From: Trema orientale
Lineage: Eukaryota > Streptophyta > Magnoliopsida > Rosales > Cannabaceae
Reading direction: 5' to 3'
Length of the DNA: 64,000 bases
Assembly (NCBI GenBank): GCA_002914845.1
Contig: JXTC01000415.1
Coordinates: forward strand, 62,001-126,000
Under the pieces are notes generated by a model that had not been told where the DNA came from, did no database searches, and was given only the letters and a program-made list of their open reading frames with translations. Below, one piece after another: positions 34,644 through 45,157 of the stretch. Positions within the stretch are counted from its first letter, which is position 1; each line of letters opens with the position of its first letter. The position numbers and the translations under genes were made by a program.

Positions 34644-37600
34644 ATGGCAGCAGCCACAACCAGTGTGGTCCCTGCGAACCGAACCGCCAGACGAGGCGGC
34701 GGCGCAGCTATGGAGGACAAGCTCGAGTTCGTGACTACGGAGGGGGTTGAGCCTATTCTCAGCTTCGATCAAATGGGTATCAAGGACGATTTGCTCAGAG
34801 GAATCTACGGTTATGGCTTCGAAAAGCCCTCGGCGATCCAGCAGCGGGCGGTCAGGCCCATCATTGAGGGCCGCGACGTCATTGCCCAGGCTCAGTCCGG
34901 TACAGGCAAGACCTCCATGATCGCTCTTACTGTCTGCCAGCTTGTGGACACCTCCACCAGAGAGTAAAGTCTCAAAACCCTAATTTTTCTTTTTCCTTCG
35001 AGTAGAAAAATTCTAGTTGAATCAGTAGCGTCTTTGGAATAAGGTCTAGATTTGGAGATATGATTACGTTATGTATCTGTTTGTTCTCCGGAAGAAAGTA
35101 TTGATTTTATGGGGATACAGAATATTGTTAATGCGTAATTGGGTATTTTTTTTTTTATTTTTTAATGATAGGATGCGTTGTGTTTAGTCCTTTCCCTTTT
35201 GAGGGGGTTAATCTTCGATTTGGGGAACAAATTGTTTGGTATACCCCATGTTTTCTTCTTAGAAGGTTGTAAAGAGTTCAGGCCAAAGGAGGTGTATGAA
35301 CAAATAGGCAGTGTGGACTTGGGAGTATCTCACTGCCCTTTAAGATAACTTCAGCTCGGGCTAAAATCCTGTTGTGTTAATTTTTTAGTTTGGTATCTCA
35401 TCGTAACAGTGTGATTTGTTTTACTTTTGGTTTTCAGGGTTCAGGCATTGATTTTGTCACCGACTAGGGAATTGGCCTCTCAGACCGAGAAAGTGATACT
35501 TGCAATTGGTAGTTACATAAATATACAAGCTCATTCGTGCATTGGAGGCAAAAGCGTTGGTGAGGATATTAGGCAACTGGAATATGGAGTTCATGTGGTG
35601 TCTGGAACTCCTGGAAGAGTCTGTGACATGATCAAGAGGAGGACACTACGAACCAGAGCCATTAAGTTATTAGTTCTTGTGAGTTTTCTCTTGTTTATGT
35701 AGCTTCTGAGTTCACGATGGATTCTTCCTTTTCGCTTCTTGACGTGGAAATTTTGTTATCTATCACCAGGATGAATCTGATGAAATGTTGAGCAGGGGGT
35801 TCAAAGATCAGATTTATGATGTGTACCGTTATCTTCCACCAGAACTTCAGGTATTGTCTCTGCATATATTGTACATATTTATATGTATGGGTGGGTGTTC
35901 AAATCTGTTTGTTGGTGTTTTAGAGTGCATATGGTTGTGTATGGTTAATCAATTGCCATTTCAGTGTTGCTTGGCTGCTTCTTTAGTATTACTATAAGGC
36001 ATCTCTCTATCCCAAGGTGAAAAATTGGAAAATAAATGTGTAACATCAAACTTCTCTGGAGTCATACTGATATGCATTCATCATTAAAGAAGTCTGTTTG
36101 GAGTCTGTTTGAGAAAAAGTTAAATTCTGGGTTGCTCTTTGGATCTTTGACTCTAAAGAATTCAAAAATATGATGTTTTCAGATTTGATTAGGGATTGAA
36201 ATATTTGGTTGTAACCTTAAGATGATATCTTGTCATCTTCTTGTAATTTTTTTCCTTTTTTAATAAAATAGGTCCCTGTTTCTTATCAAAAAAAGGGGGG
36301 AAAAAAGGAAAAAAGAAAATATGGGTGCAGATTTCATATGTGTATCTTAGTATACATCATAACCTACTTCACTGAGTGTTATATTTCAATATAATTTATT
36401 ATGCATGGGTTTGAAACTTTTTATATAATTATTTTCTGACAACTCGAAATTCCAAATTTGATTATTGAAATACTCCAATGTATTTACGTGATGGCTTCTT
36501 TTACCGGTCTTATTGGTTTGTTCCTTGTAACTGTTCTTGTTGATTATGCATTCCACAGACATTTTGTCTTCCCCATTTCAGCAATCAAATTGGACTCAAG
36601 ATTAATATGCTTATTGTCTTTTTAAATGCCCAAATGTGATACTGTTTGTTTTTGTTGTAATAGAGTCTGGCTTTTGTATATTTGTTTTTGTGTAATCTCC
36701 ATTTATCCTGCGTATATGCTTATAAACTTATACTTTCTTTCTCTTTGGTGTTGGTATTTCATTTTTAAAAGACCTCTCAATCTAGCATTTTGTTTCTAAA
36801 GATGACTTGTTAACTTCTTACTTATTGATGTAGGTTGTCTTGATTTCTGCTACCCTTCCACATGAAATCCTTGAGATGACAAACAAGTTTATGACTGATC
36901 CTGTAAGGATTCTTGTTAAACGTGATGAATTGACATTGGAGGTAAGTGCTTCTCTTTTTATTTGCTGCTGGTGAGTACTGGTTTGTTATGTGATATAACC
37001 GTGTTTTCTTTGATGACAGGGCATCAAACAATTTTTTGTCGCAGTTGAAAAGGAAGAGTGGAAATTTGATACTCTATGTGATCTTTATGATACCCTTACA
37101 ATAACACAAGCTGTTATTTTCTGTAACACAAAGCGAAAGGTACAGCTCTTGCTATTAGAATGTACTACCAAGTATGGTTTGAGACTTAAAGACTGAGTTT
37201 TGGACCTTTTGATTTTGGATAGGAGAGCATGTGCAATTGATTATTTTATAACATAGGTAGGATGAAATATGTTTGGGGAGTTATTGGTATAAGTGAATTT
37301 CTTTATGGAAGCATACAATGCTGAACCATTTCATACTTTTAAGTAATTATTATCTTCAAGTCTCTATAACTACCGGCTACCATTTTTCTACACGAACTAA
37401 TAGAGGCACAGGAAGGAGCTAAATGTTACCCCTTGATTTTGGAGTATTTGCTGCTTGTTACACATACCTCGTTTTACCTGATCAATGAGTATTAATAGTT
37501 GTTTTCCATTTTGATAGGTTGATTGGCTTACTGAAAAGATGCGTAGCAATAACTTTACTGTCTCAGCGATGCATGGAGACATGCCTCAAAAGGAAAGAGA

Positions 37601-40356
37601 TGCAATTATGGGAGAGTTTCGTGATGGTACCACCCGTGTCTTGATCACAACAGATGTTTGGGCTCGGGGCCTTGATGTTCAACAGGCAAGTTTTTTTCCA
37701 TTATGTTTTTCAAACATGTTTTACAGTTATTTTAAAAGTCATGTCATTGCAAGTAGCCAAAATTTCTTAGATATCAACAGTTACATTGTGCCTTGCTCTT
37801 TCTAGAATGCCATAGTTGAAACTGGTTGGAGTATCGTGTAATGTGTTTCTCAAAAGAGATAATTCTGCTTTCCTATCCTATTTGGTTGCTCACTTGGCCA
37901 CAATGAGATGGCATGGGACATGCTCTTCTTTTCCTTTCATGGAAAATGTTATTCCTGTAGTAGGGAATTATATTTTATTTTTCTGAGATGAGGATGTGGC
38001 CCTTGTGAGGGCTTGCCATAGCAATTAGCAAAGAACAAATAGACTGGATTCCAATATAAGAGGGTCTATACAGATTCAAGTAAAGTAAATCTAGAGTAAA
38101 TGAAAGTTAAAATGATCTTGTAAATGAAAGTTAAAATGATCTTTGGCACTTGTATATAATTTGACAAGTACTCTAGAAGTTTGCTGGTTTTTCACAAGTT
38201 TTCAGCTATAAGATCTTGCTTGCACTGGACAAGGTTTTGATGCATTTCTGCTGTGTCTTGTTTTTTTCTTCCTTTTAAAGGTTGGACTAATGCAGGTATT
38301 GGTACTTTGTTGGATATGCACTGTTTGTCTTGGCTGGTGTCTACTGCCACTTTTATCACTTTTATCTTATTGCCAGTTTGTTTTATCACAGTGCTAACTT
38401 GTCCTTTGATTGTAGTACTTCACCCCACAGCTCACACCTTGTCATTTGTAGTAGCACATATCACCCAAGCTCGCATCTGGACAAATGCAAATTTATGGCC
38501 ATGATTGCCCTCTTGCAAGTATGGTTTTTTTGATATGTTTTTTCTTTTCCTTTCAGGTTTCGCTGGTTATCAATTATGACCTTCCTAACAATCGAGAGCT
38601 CTACATTCACCGCATTGGTCGTTCTGGGCGTTTTGGACGCAAGGTATTTTGTCTAGCTCTATATAATGAATAATCTTTTATGCATTTGATTCTTTTGCAG
38701 GCATTGTTTCCCAACCCCAAAAAAAAAAAAAATACTAATAATAATTGTTCTCCCCCCCCACACCACGTGTATGTATATTTATGTATGGGATATATCGAAA
38801 AAAAATCCACCACCTTTAGCCTTTTTGCCAAAAAAAAAAACACTTTTTTTACTAATATCAAATAAAACCTTCTATTTGTGTTATTCTATCAAATGTCACC
38901 AGATCCACACATATGGTTAAAATTAGAGTTAAAATTTTTGAATACCAATATTTTTAACTTTTGAAATCGGATAATAAAATTCAGAAAAATAATTTTTGAG
39001 TGTTTGAAAGCTGTTACAATTGGATTCCTAAGAGGCTGAGATCATTTACTTGTCTACATGGTTGCTTTTCGGCTATATCTGTGGATGCCAATTGACAATT
39101 TTAAAGAATGAAAATGTTTTTACAACAATTTTGAACTCCAATTTTGATCGTATACGTAAAACCGGTGAGATTTGGTAGAAAAACACAAATAGAAGGTGTT
39201 ATTTGATATTAATGAAAATATGCGGATTTTTTTTGCTAAAATGCTAGAGTTTATGGGTTTTTAGTTTTTATTTTATATTATCCCGCATATATATACATTA
39301 TTTTTTTTCCCCTTCTCCCGATAAGTAAAACCGCATCCTGGTTTGGTTCATTCCCTTTGTTTCTCCTTGAGGGTTAAGAAACTAAATTTTCTAATTTAAT
39401 AGTATTTTACAAATACTTGGAAGATATTAGCAGTGGGTTTCTAGATTGGAGGTTCAAAACTTAAAAGTCATTTATGATGGGAATATAAGAATGAACTTTG
39501 ACATAGAGGACAGCTGGAGGCATGGAGTGTTAATGTGTCCATGGAGGCTTGGAAGTTGTAGAATTACTGGGAAGTTTTTGCAAGACAAAAGGATTCTGAA
39601 TAGGGGCCGTGTTTGCTTTGATTTTTAAGCTGCTAACACAGTGCTTGTTAAAAAATTATGACATCAGAAAACAATCTAACATTTTTAGAATATATGGTGG
39701 TTGTTCGGATTGGCATCTTGATGTTGTCTAATGAAAAACTTTATAGGGGCTTAATTTGTGATTAGAATTGATTCAGATGTTGTGTGACATCGACAAGAAA
39801 TGGAAGAAAATGTGGGCAATGAGTTTCTAGGCATCACACCTTGATTAAGGTTGTGTGACACAATAGCAATGAAGTACCCTTGATTGAAATATGCTCAAAT
39901 TTATGTATTGATTTATTGAAAATAAATTTCCTACTTCCACAGTTCCTAATCTCTAAGAGTTATAAAAGTTCTGAAAGCTAGGAGGAACTTGAATGAAAAT
40001 GAATGACTAGAGGAAAAGCCTAAAATGAGACATGTGAGCAGTTGCCCAATGAGACCTCTGATAATTCCTTTGAAACTCTGTAGTCTACTCTTGAAACCCC
40101 CCCCTCCCTTTTTAAATAAAAAAATAGTTCATGCCTTTTGTCTTTGATCTACTGGGTCGTCTTCATTTGCTATTATTCGTTTTGTTCACATTGTAGTTTT
40201 TGATTCTCAACTTCTTATAAAGATGGGATTATTTGTCTGCAGGGTGTAGCAATAAACTTCGTTAAAAGCGACGATATCAAGATTTTGAGAGATATTGAGC
40301 AGTACTACAGTACCCAGATTGATGAAATGCCAATGAATGTTGCCGATTTAATATAA
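34644..40356 (+). CDS. EIF4A3: eIF4A-III DEAD-box RNA helicase (exon-junction-complex core)
   Basis: Eight exons: 34644-34963, 35438-35678, 35770-35850, 36834-36941, 37020-37139, 37518-37685, 38557-38643 and 40243-40356, giving 412 residues, close to the usual about 408. ATP-dependent RNA clamp of the exon junction complex, acting in splicing-linked mRNA fate and decay in the nucleus. Motifs: Q motif [12 protein letters not shown]; Walker A AQSGTGKT; Ia PTRELA; Ib TPGR; II DESD, the plant eIF4A-III form of [47 protein letters not shown]-terminus [15 protein letters not shown]. The start MAAATTSVV matches the family; the open frame upstream has no ATG. The intron after 37685 begins GC (CAACAG|GCAAGT), a GC-AG intron. 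A 170-bp MITE abuts the promoter, and one TIR element lies in the last intron. Confidence 0.96.
35851..36833 (+). other. Intron 3 of eIF4A-III, with LINE tail
   Basis: A 983-base intron. Around 36100-36310 the + strand resembles a LINE 3' end like that at 3400-3620 (GGATCTTTGACTCTAAAGAA, TTTAATAAAATAGGTCC, TTCTTATCAAAAAAAGG). Confidence 0.6.
36100..36310 (+). mobile_element. LINE 3' tail in eIF4A-III intron
   Basis: A 5'-truncated fragment ending in TTTCTTATCAAAAAAAGGGG, similar in layout to the tails at 3600 and 26500. It has no coding remnant of use. Confidence 0.5.
38815..39250. mobile_element. Long-TIR hairpin element in last intron of eIF4A-III
   Basis: The left arm (TAGCCTTTTTGCC, AATATCAAATAAAACC, TTCTATTTGTG) is complementary to the right arm (CACAAATAGAA, GGTGTTATTTGATATT, TTTTTTTGCTAAAATGCTA) over roughly 100 bases. 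A related copy lies at about 42210-43350. It has no coding capacity. Confidence 0.75.
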
Positions 40357-41828
40357 GACATGCTGGGCATTGTGTGTGAGTGAATTGGGTCTGGGATTGA
40401 TGAGTTTTTATGAAAGGCAATCTTGTGCAGTTGCAGTGGTTTATTTTTCCTATATTATGATGGTTCGTGTACCCTGCAGGAGTTTTTTCTTTTCTTTTTC
40501 TAGTTGTCCTTTTTCCCGCAATGCTGACCAAACAAATTAGAGTAGAATTTGTCTTTGTTGATAGGATTTTCGTGATCGATGCTATTGTTGTATTTAATCT
40601 GATTTTTAAGTAAAAAATTTCTTTATTCAGTTCTGCTGGTAACACTTTGGAACGTCTTTTTGTGACTTGAGATTTTGTCTTACCCTGTACTAATGCGTCT
40701 TGTGTGTGGGGTTTCATGCATGAAATTATTCATGCTTGTGGAAGGTGTAACTGAACATCTCAATGTGAATAATTTATCGTCAGCGAGTGGGGATGGAACT
40801 AGAGATGCAAAGCAGTTCCAATTCCGCTCGAAAGAAAACTAGTTTGGTGTGTATTATGTTTGTTGAGAGGCATTGAATCCCAGCACGAGAGTTCCATGGA
40901 ATAAAATGCGAGTTTATTATTTTGTTATTGTGAAATCGTTATTTTTTCAGATTTATTTCATCTTACGATTTCTTTTTCTTTTTTTTTTTTTTAAAAAATT
41001 AATCTCAGGGTACGTTTGGATTGTTTTTACATTCGAATAGTGGTGGAAAACCAATTGAATGAAATAGGTGTTGGGTGAACTTGTTTTAGTCGATTCCTTT
41101 TAAACTCTACCGCGTAGTCGCTTTTTAGAGCATAATTTAATTTTAAGTAGGGAGAAGTGTTGTTTCTAAAAAGTTAAAAAGTTGATTATGCTTCTCGTAC
41201 GCAAATTTTCAAAAATAATCTTTTGATTATAAAGGGATTTGTACAAGAATACCCCACTTTTGAGGGTAGAGTTCAGCGCAAATCCTTTTTTGATTTTAAT
41301 ACATCCATTTTTTAATTATAATAATAATAGTCAGTTATACCCTCGTAAATATTTACAGTTATTATAAAATGGTATATCATTTATTTATCGTTACCTCAAA
41401 AAAATTTACCAATGATACACATTGACAGTTTGGTATTATTGTGTTGCTAATGTGCTTGTGGAAAAAAAAATCTAAGCGTTTAGTAAATTTAATCTACAAA
41501 ATTACTGTAGTGTTCATCAAATTTTTCCGTTTAAAGCCTACCTTGCTTCCCATATGCAATTAAGCCCTAAATAACAAATGATTATTAAAATTTTTTTGTA
41601 AGTTTACTCATTTTTATTTGTAAGTTTCAATACATTACGAGTTCACTATACCACTATGATCATACACAAATAATTGTCCCAAATAAATAAAACAAATCTG
41701 AAAAATAAAGACTTAGGAAAATTTACAACTAATATATATATATATATATAGATAGATATAGGGACAAACAATAAAGAAAAAAAGAAGGGTTTCTATCACT
41801 TTTACATATAAAACACTAAAAGAATTAC
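40357..41828. other. 3' UTR and intergenic stretch
   Basis: The eIF4A-III 3' UTR probably runs to about 40620. The rest is AT-rich with a short AT microsatellite at 41731-41750. No gene was seen. Confidence 0.6.
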
Positions 41829-42163
41829 AAAAATACGGAATTCAAGTTTTTTTCAAATTTTCGTACGGTTTTTATTAAAAAAATATCACTTTTTAAAAAA
41901 ATTTAGAAAAATACTATTTTTTAAAAATAGTTACTGATTACCGGTTTCTGGAAACTTGTTACTGATTATTAGTTACCAGTTATATATCAGTTATAAATAC
42001 CTTTGGTTACTAGTTACCAGTTTCTGGAAACTGTTCACCAGAAACTGGTTATTATTTTAAAAAATGATATTTTTCTAAATCGTTTTAAAAAATGGTATTT
42101 ATCTAATAAAAACCGTACCGTACCTTAAAAAAACTTAAACCACCGTATTTTTCAATTTTTTTT
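41829..42163. mobile_element. Hairpin MITE with long inverted arms
   Basis: The arms pair over about 100 bases: AAAATACGG at left against CCGTATTTT at right, TCGTACGGTTTTTATTA against TAATAAAAACCGTACCG, then ATATCAC/GATATTTTTC segments. The centre repeats TTACTGATTACC- and ACCAGTTTCTGG-like words. Confidence 0.75.
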
Positions 42164-42209
42164 CAAAATTACTGTATAATGTCTAATTTCTCCAAAAAAG
42201 AAACCATGA

Positions 42210-43350
42210 CCTAAGCTTTTTTGCAAAAAAACCCACACATTTTCATCAATATCAAATAAAACTTTTTATTTATGTTTTTCTTTTAAATCTCACTTGTTTT
42301 ATATATGATCGAAATTGGAGTTTGAAATTATTATGGAAACGTTTTTATTCTTTAAAATTGTCTCGATTAGCATCCATAGAAATAGTTGAAAGAATAGGGA
42401 TGTCAACGGGATAGGGCGGGATCGGTTTGGTGTTTACCATCCCCATCTCCATTATTATTTTACTATACCATCTCCGCATCATTCACTATTTAATTTGGTG
42501 CGGGGTAAATTCAGAGAATCCTCATCAGGGATCGGTTTCTCCATTAGTATATCGGGTTCCCCGTTTGGAATCGTCATCTTGAATAAATTACATAATCCTA
42601 TATTAGTCCAAATCTTTTAAAAGTCTAAATACATCAAAAAAAATCAAAATTAAAGTTAACTTCATTGAAAATTCTAATTTTAGACCTAAATAACTAAAAA
42701 ATACATTCAAATAAAACTTTAACATGTTAGAATTATTAAATGTAAAATATTTAATACCAAAATTATATAGCATATCATTCATTCATAAAGTTAACACAAT
42801 CCCAAATAACTCAAACAATATTAGTATATGACTATATATTATTAGATCTTTTTTTTTAAAAAAAAAAAAAAATCTATTTGAATCACTATTATATAAAAAA
42901 ATAGAAATTAATTTATATATAATCGGGGCGGGGTCGGTGCGAGGCACTCAATCCCAAGCCCGCTCTGTCCCGCTAAATATTAAACGGAGAATCCCCGCCC
43001 CATGCCTCGCACCATTTATAACGGTGAAAGCCCACTCCATTCAGGTCGGTGCACTGCAGTGCACCACCCCGTTTGGTGAAATTGACATCCCTATGAAAGA
43101 CAATCATTTAGGCTAATAAATAGTCTGTAACTTATCAGAAGTCTAACTGTAACAACTTTCAAACACACAAAATTAATTTTTTGAATTCTATTATCTGATT
43201 TCAAAAGTTAAAAATATTTTTCTTTAATAATTTTAACTTCAATTCTGACTATACATGTAGATATGGTGAGATTTGATAGAAAAATATAATTAGAAGGTCT
43301 TATTTGATGTTACTAAAAATATGTGTGTCCTTTATGCAAAACAAACTAAA
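42210..43350. mobile_element. Long-TIR hairpin element, split by a nested hAT element
   Basis: The outer parts (42210-42394 and 43094-43350) are the two halves of the same element type as at 38815: AATATCAAATAAAAC and TTTTATTTATGTTTTTC at left; GGTGAGATTTGATAGAAAAA and CTTATTTGATGTTACTA at right. The middle 699 bases are a later insertion. Confidence 0.72.
42395..43093. mobile_element. Non-autonomous hAT element, 699 bp, nested
   Basis: The TIR TAGGGATGTCAA at the left end is matched inverted at the right (TTGACATCCCTA). The 8-bp target duplication is TGAAAGAA/TGAAAGAC (42387-42394, 43094-43101), one mismatch. The subterminal regions are GC-rich (GGGCGGGATCGG; CGGGGCGGGGTCGG) and the centre AT-rich. 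No transposase is present. hAT assignment rests on the 8-bp duplication and TIR type. Confidence 0.85.
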
Positions 43351-43674
43351 AGTGGTGAATTTTTTTGATATTGTCCTTATAAATATAAATACAAGACATT
43401 TATTGTTTAAATTATTTGTCAGTTTCGATAGTCAGATATTGGGTTCGGCGTGGATATATACATATATTGATTTCAATGACAAATAACTTAATATTGTTAG
43501 AATATTATATGGACTAGCATAATCATTGGCAACTCACTATAATTTCATACTTAAAATAGTTATGGACAACTATATGATTATGCATTAATGGTGCAAGGTA
43601 TAACATATGGCCATAATAGAATAGACACTAGCTATCTAACTAGCTTGAGGTCCCTTAGATTCCATCTCTTTGCT

Positions 43675-43736
43675 AACTATGACCAGCCCACTAGACCAAA
43701 GTTATAACTATGACCAGCCCACTAGACCAAAGTTAT
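43675..43736. repeat. 31-bp tandem duplication
   Basis: Two identical adjacent units begin AACTATGACCAGCCC and end ACCAAAGTTAT. Confidence 0.95.
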
Positions 43737-43756
43737 CCTCTATAGAGACACATATA

Positions 43757-45157
43757 ATAGGGAAAGGACATGGATAAGACTTGGGGATCCTTTTTTCTTT
43801 TTTGGACTATGTTGATATAGTTACTTTTTTAAAACCAAAAGCGAGGACTAAGTAGAGAGAGAAAAAAGTGCTTTCCAAATTTGCCCTCGGCCAATTGTGG
43901 ATATTCACCTTCCCATTTGTAATCTCCCTCTCTAGGACATATTATTTAAATGGCTGCAAAAAAAAAAGAGACAAATTTATTATTAATAGGCAAGAAAGTA
44001 ACAATGATGTAACTAGAGTTATAGACAAGAGCATCTAGACCTTGACAATATTAGGTCAAGTGAGTCTTGACCTTAGGTCAAGAGTCCATTGACATCTACT
44101 ATAGAGCGCCTTTACATCTAGTCAAGAGATCTTTGACCACAAGTCAAGAGCTTCTTGTCCTCTGATTAAGAGCGTCTTAACATCTGCCAAGAAGCTCATT
44201 GATATTGGACCATGAAGGTCTTAAGTAGGGTTAATATTATTTTGACTAGAGTCAATAAGAGTTTGACACAGGTCACGAAGATCTTGACTAGGACCATGAA
44301 TAACTTAACTTTAGGTCTGCATATTCTTAATTCTATTACAACATGTAACCTAATCAATATCTCTAAAATATTCACTCCATAACCATAATTAACAAACCCC
44401 AAAATAGGTCATAATCTTTGGCTGAATAACTAATAACATAAACCCATATAAAAACAGTAACCCACATAATAACATCTATAAAGGTCTTAATTTTCACAAG
44501 CCGATATTACTAAGATTAGTTTTTACCTAAGAAATACTGTCAAAAAAGTAATGTTTTCTGAAAAATAAAATAAAAAACAAATCTTTGATTCCTCCAGCGA
44601 AGCTTCAAGTACCCTTTTGCCCTTCAAATTGGCTCTCTTTTCTACTAATTCTTCGGCTCCACCACTGGGCTCTTCACCGGAGACTTAGACAGAGTTCTCT
44701 TCCTTGATGCCGATGTTGTGGCTTGAGTTTTTGAACTCGATTTTTACCTTCGACCAAAAGTATTTTAACCATTTTACGGAGCAAATTTTAGCAAATATGG
44801 TGGTCAAGAAGAAGTTTGGGTTGGGTTTTTCTTTGGATTTCAGAGCGAAATAGAGATCTGGGTTAGAGTTTTCTTCGGATTTCACAGAGAAATAGAGGTG
44901 GATTGTGTTTCTCTTCTAATTTCAGAGGGAAAATAGAGTTTAAGCTTTCAAAAATGTGGGTTTTCCTAGGGAAGTATGTGGGGGTAGTAGTGTGGGGCAT
45001 GTCAAATCGTATGTCAGACGTGGATGGGATTGGCAGGGGCATTGAGGTCTGTTACCAATTATGGGTCCCATTTTTCTCATTAAAAAAATTTATGCAACTT
45101 TGTAGTCCTAAAAAAGACTAAAGGACCCCAACCAGTCCTATCTATGTCCTTTTCCTG
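43757..45157. mobile_element. Probable non-autonomous DNA transposon with about 36-bp TIRs
   Basis: The left end ATAGGGAAAGGACATGGATA, continuing GACTTGGGGATCC, is complementary to the right end GGACCCCAACCAGTCC, TATCTATGTCCTTTTCCT. Inside is a degenerate 22-bp repeat (about 44060-44215) and a G/T-rich right third resembling part of a transcribed region. No transposase was recognised. The target duplication is not clear, so the superfamily is open. Confidence 0.6.
44060..44215. repeat. Degenerate 22-bp tandem repeat of near-palindromic units
   Basis: Successive units such as AGTCAAGAGATCTTTGACCA, AGTCAAGAGCTTCTTGTCCT and GATTAAGAGCGTCTTAACAT repeat at 22 bases. Each approximates the palindrome GTCAAGAG/CTCTTGAC. 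Confidence 0.75.
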
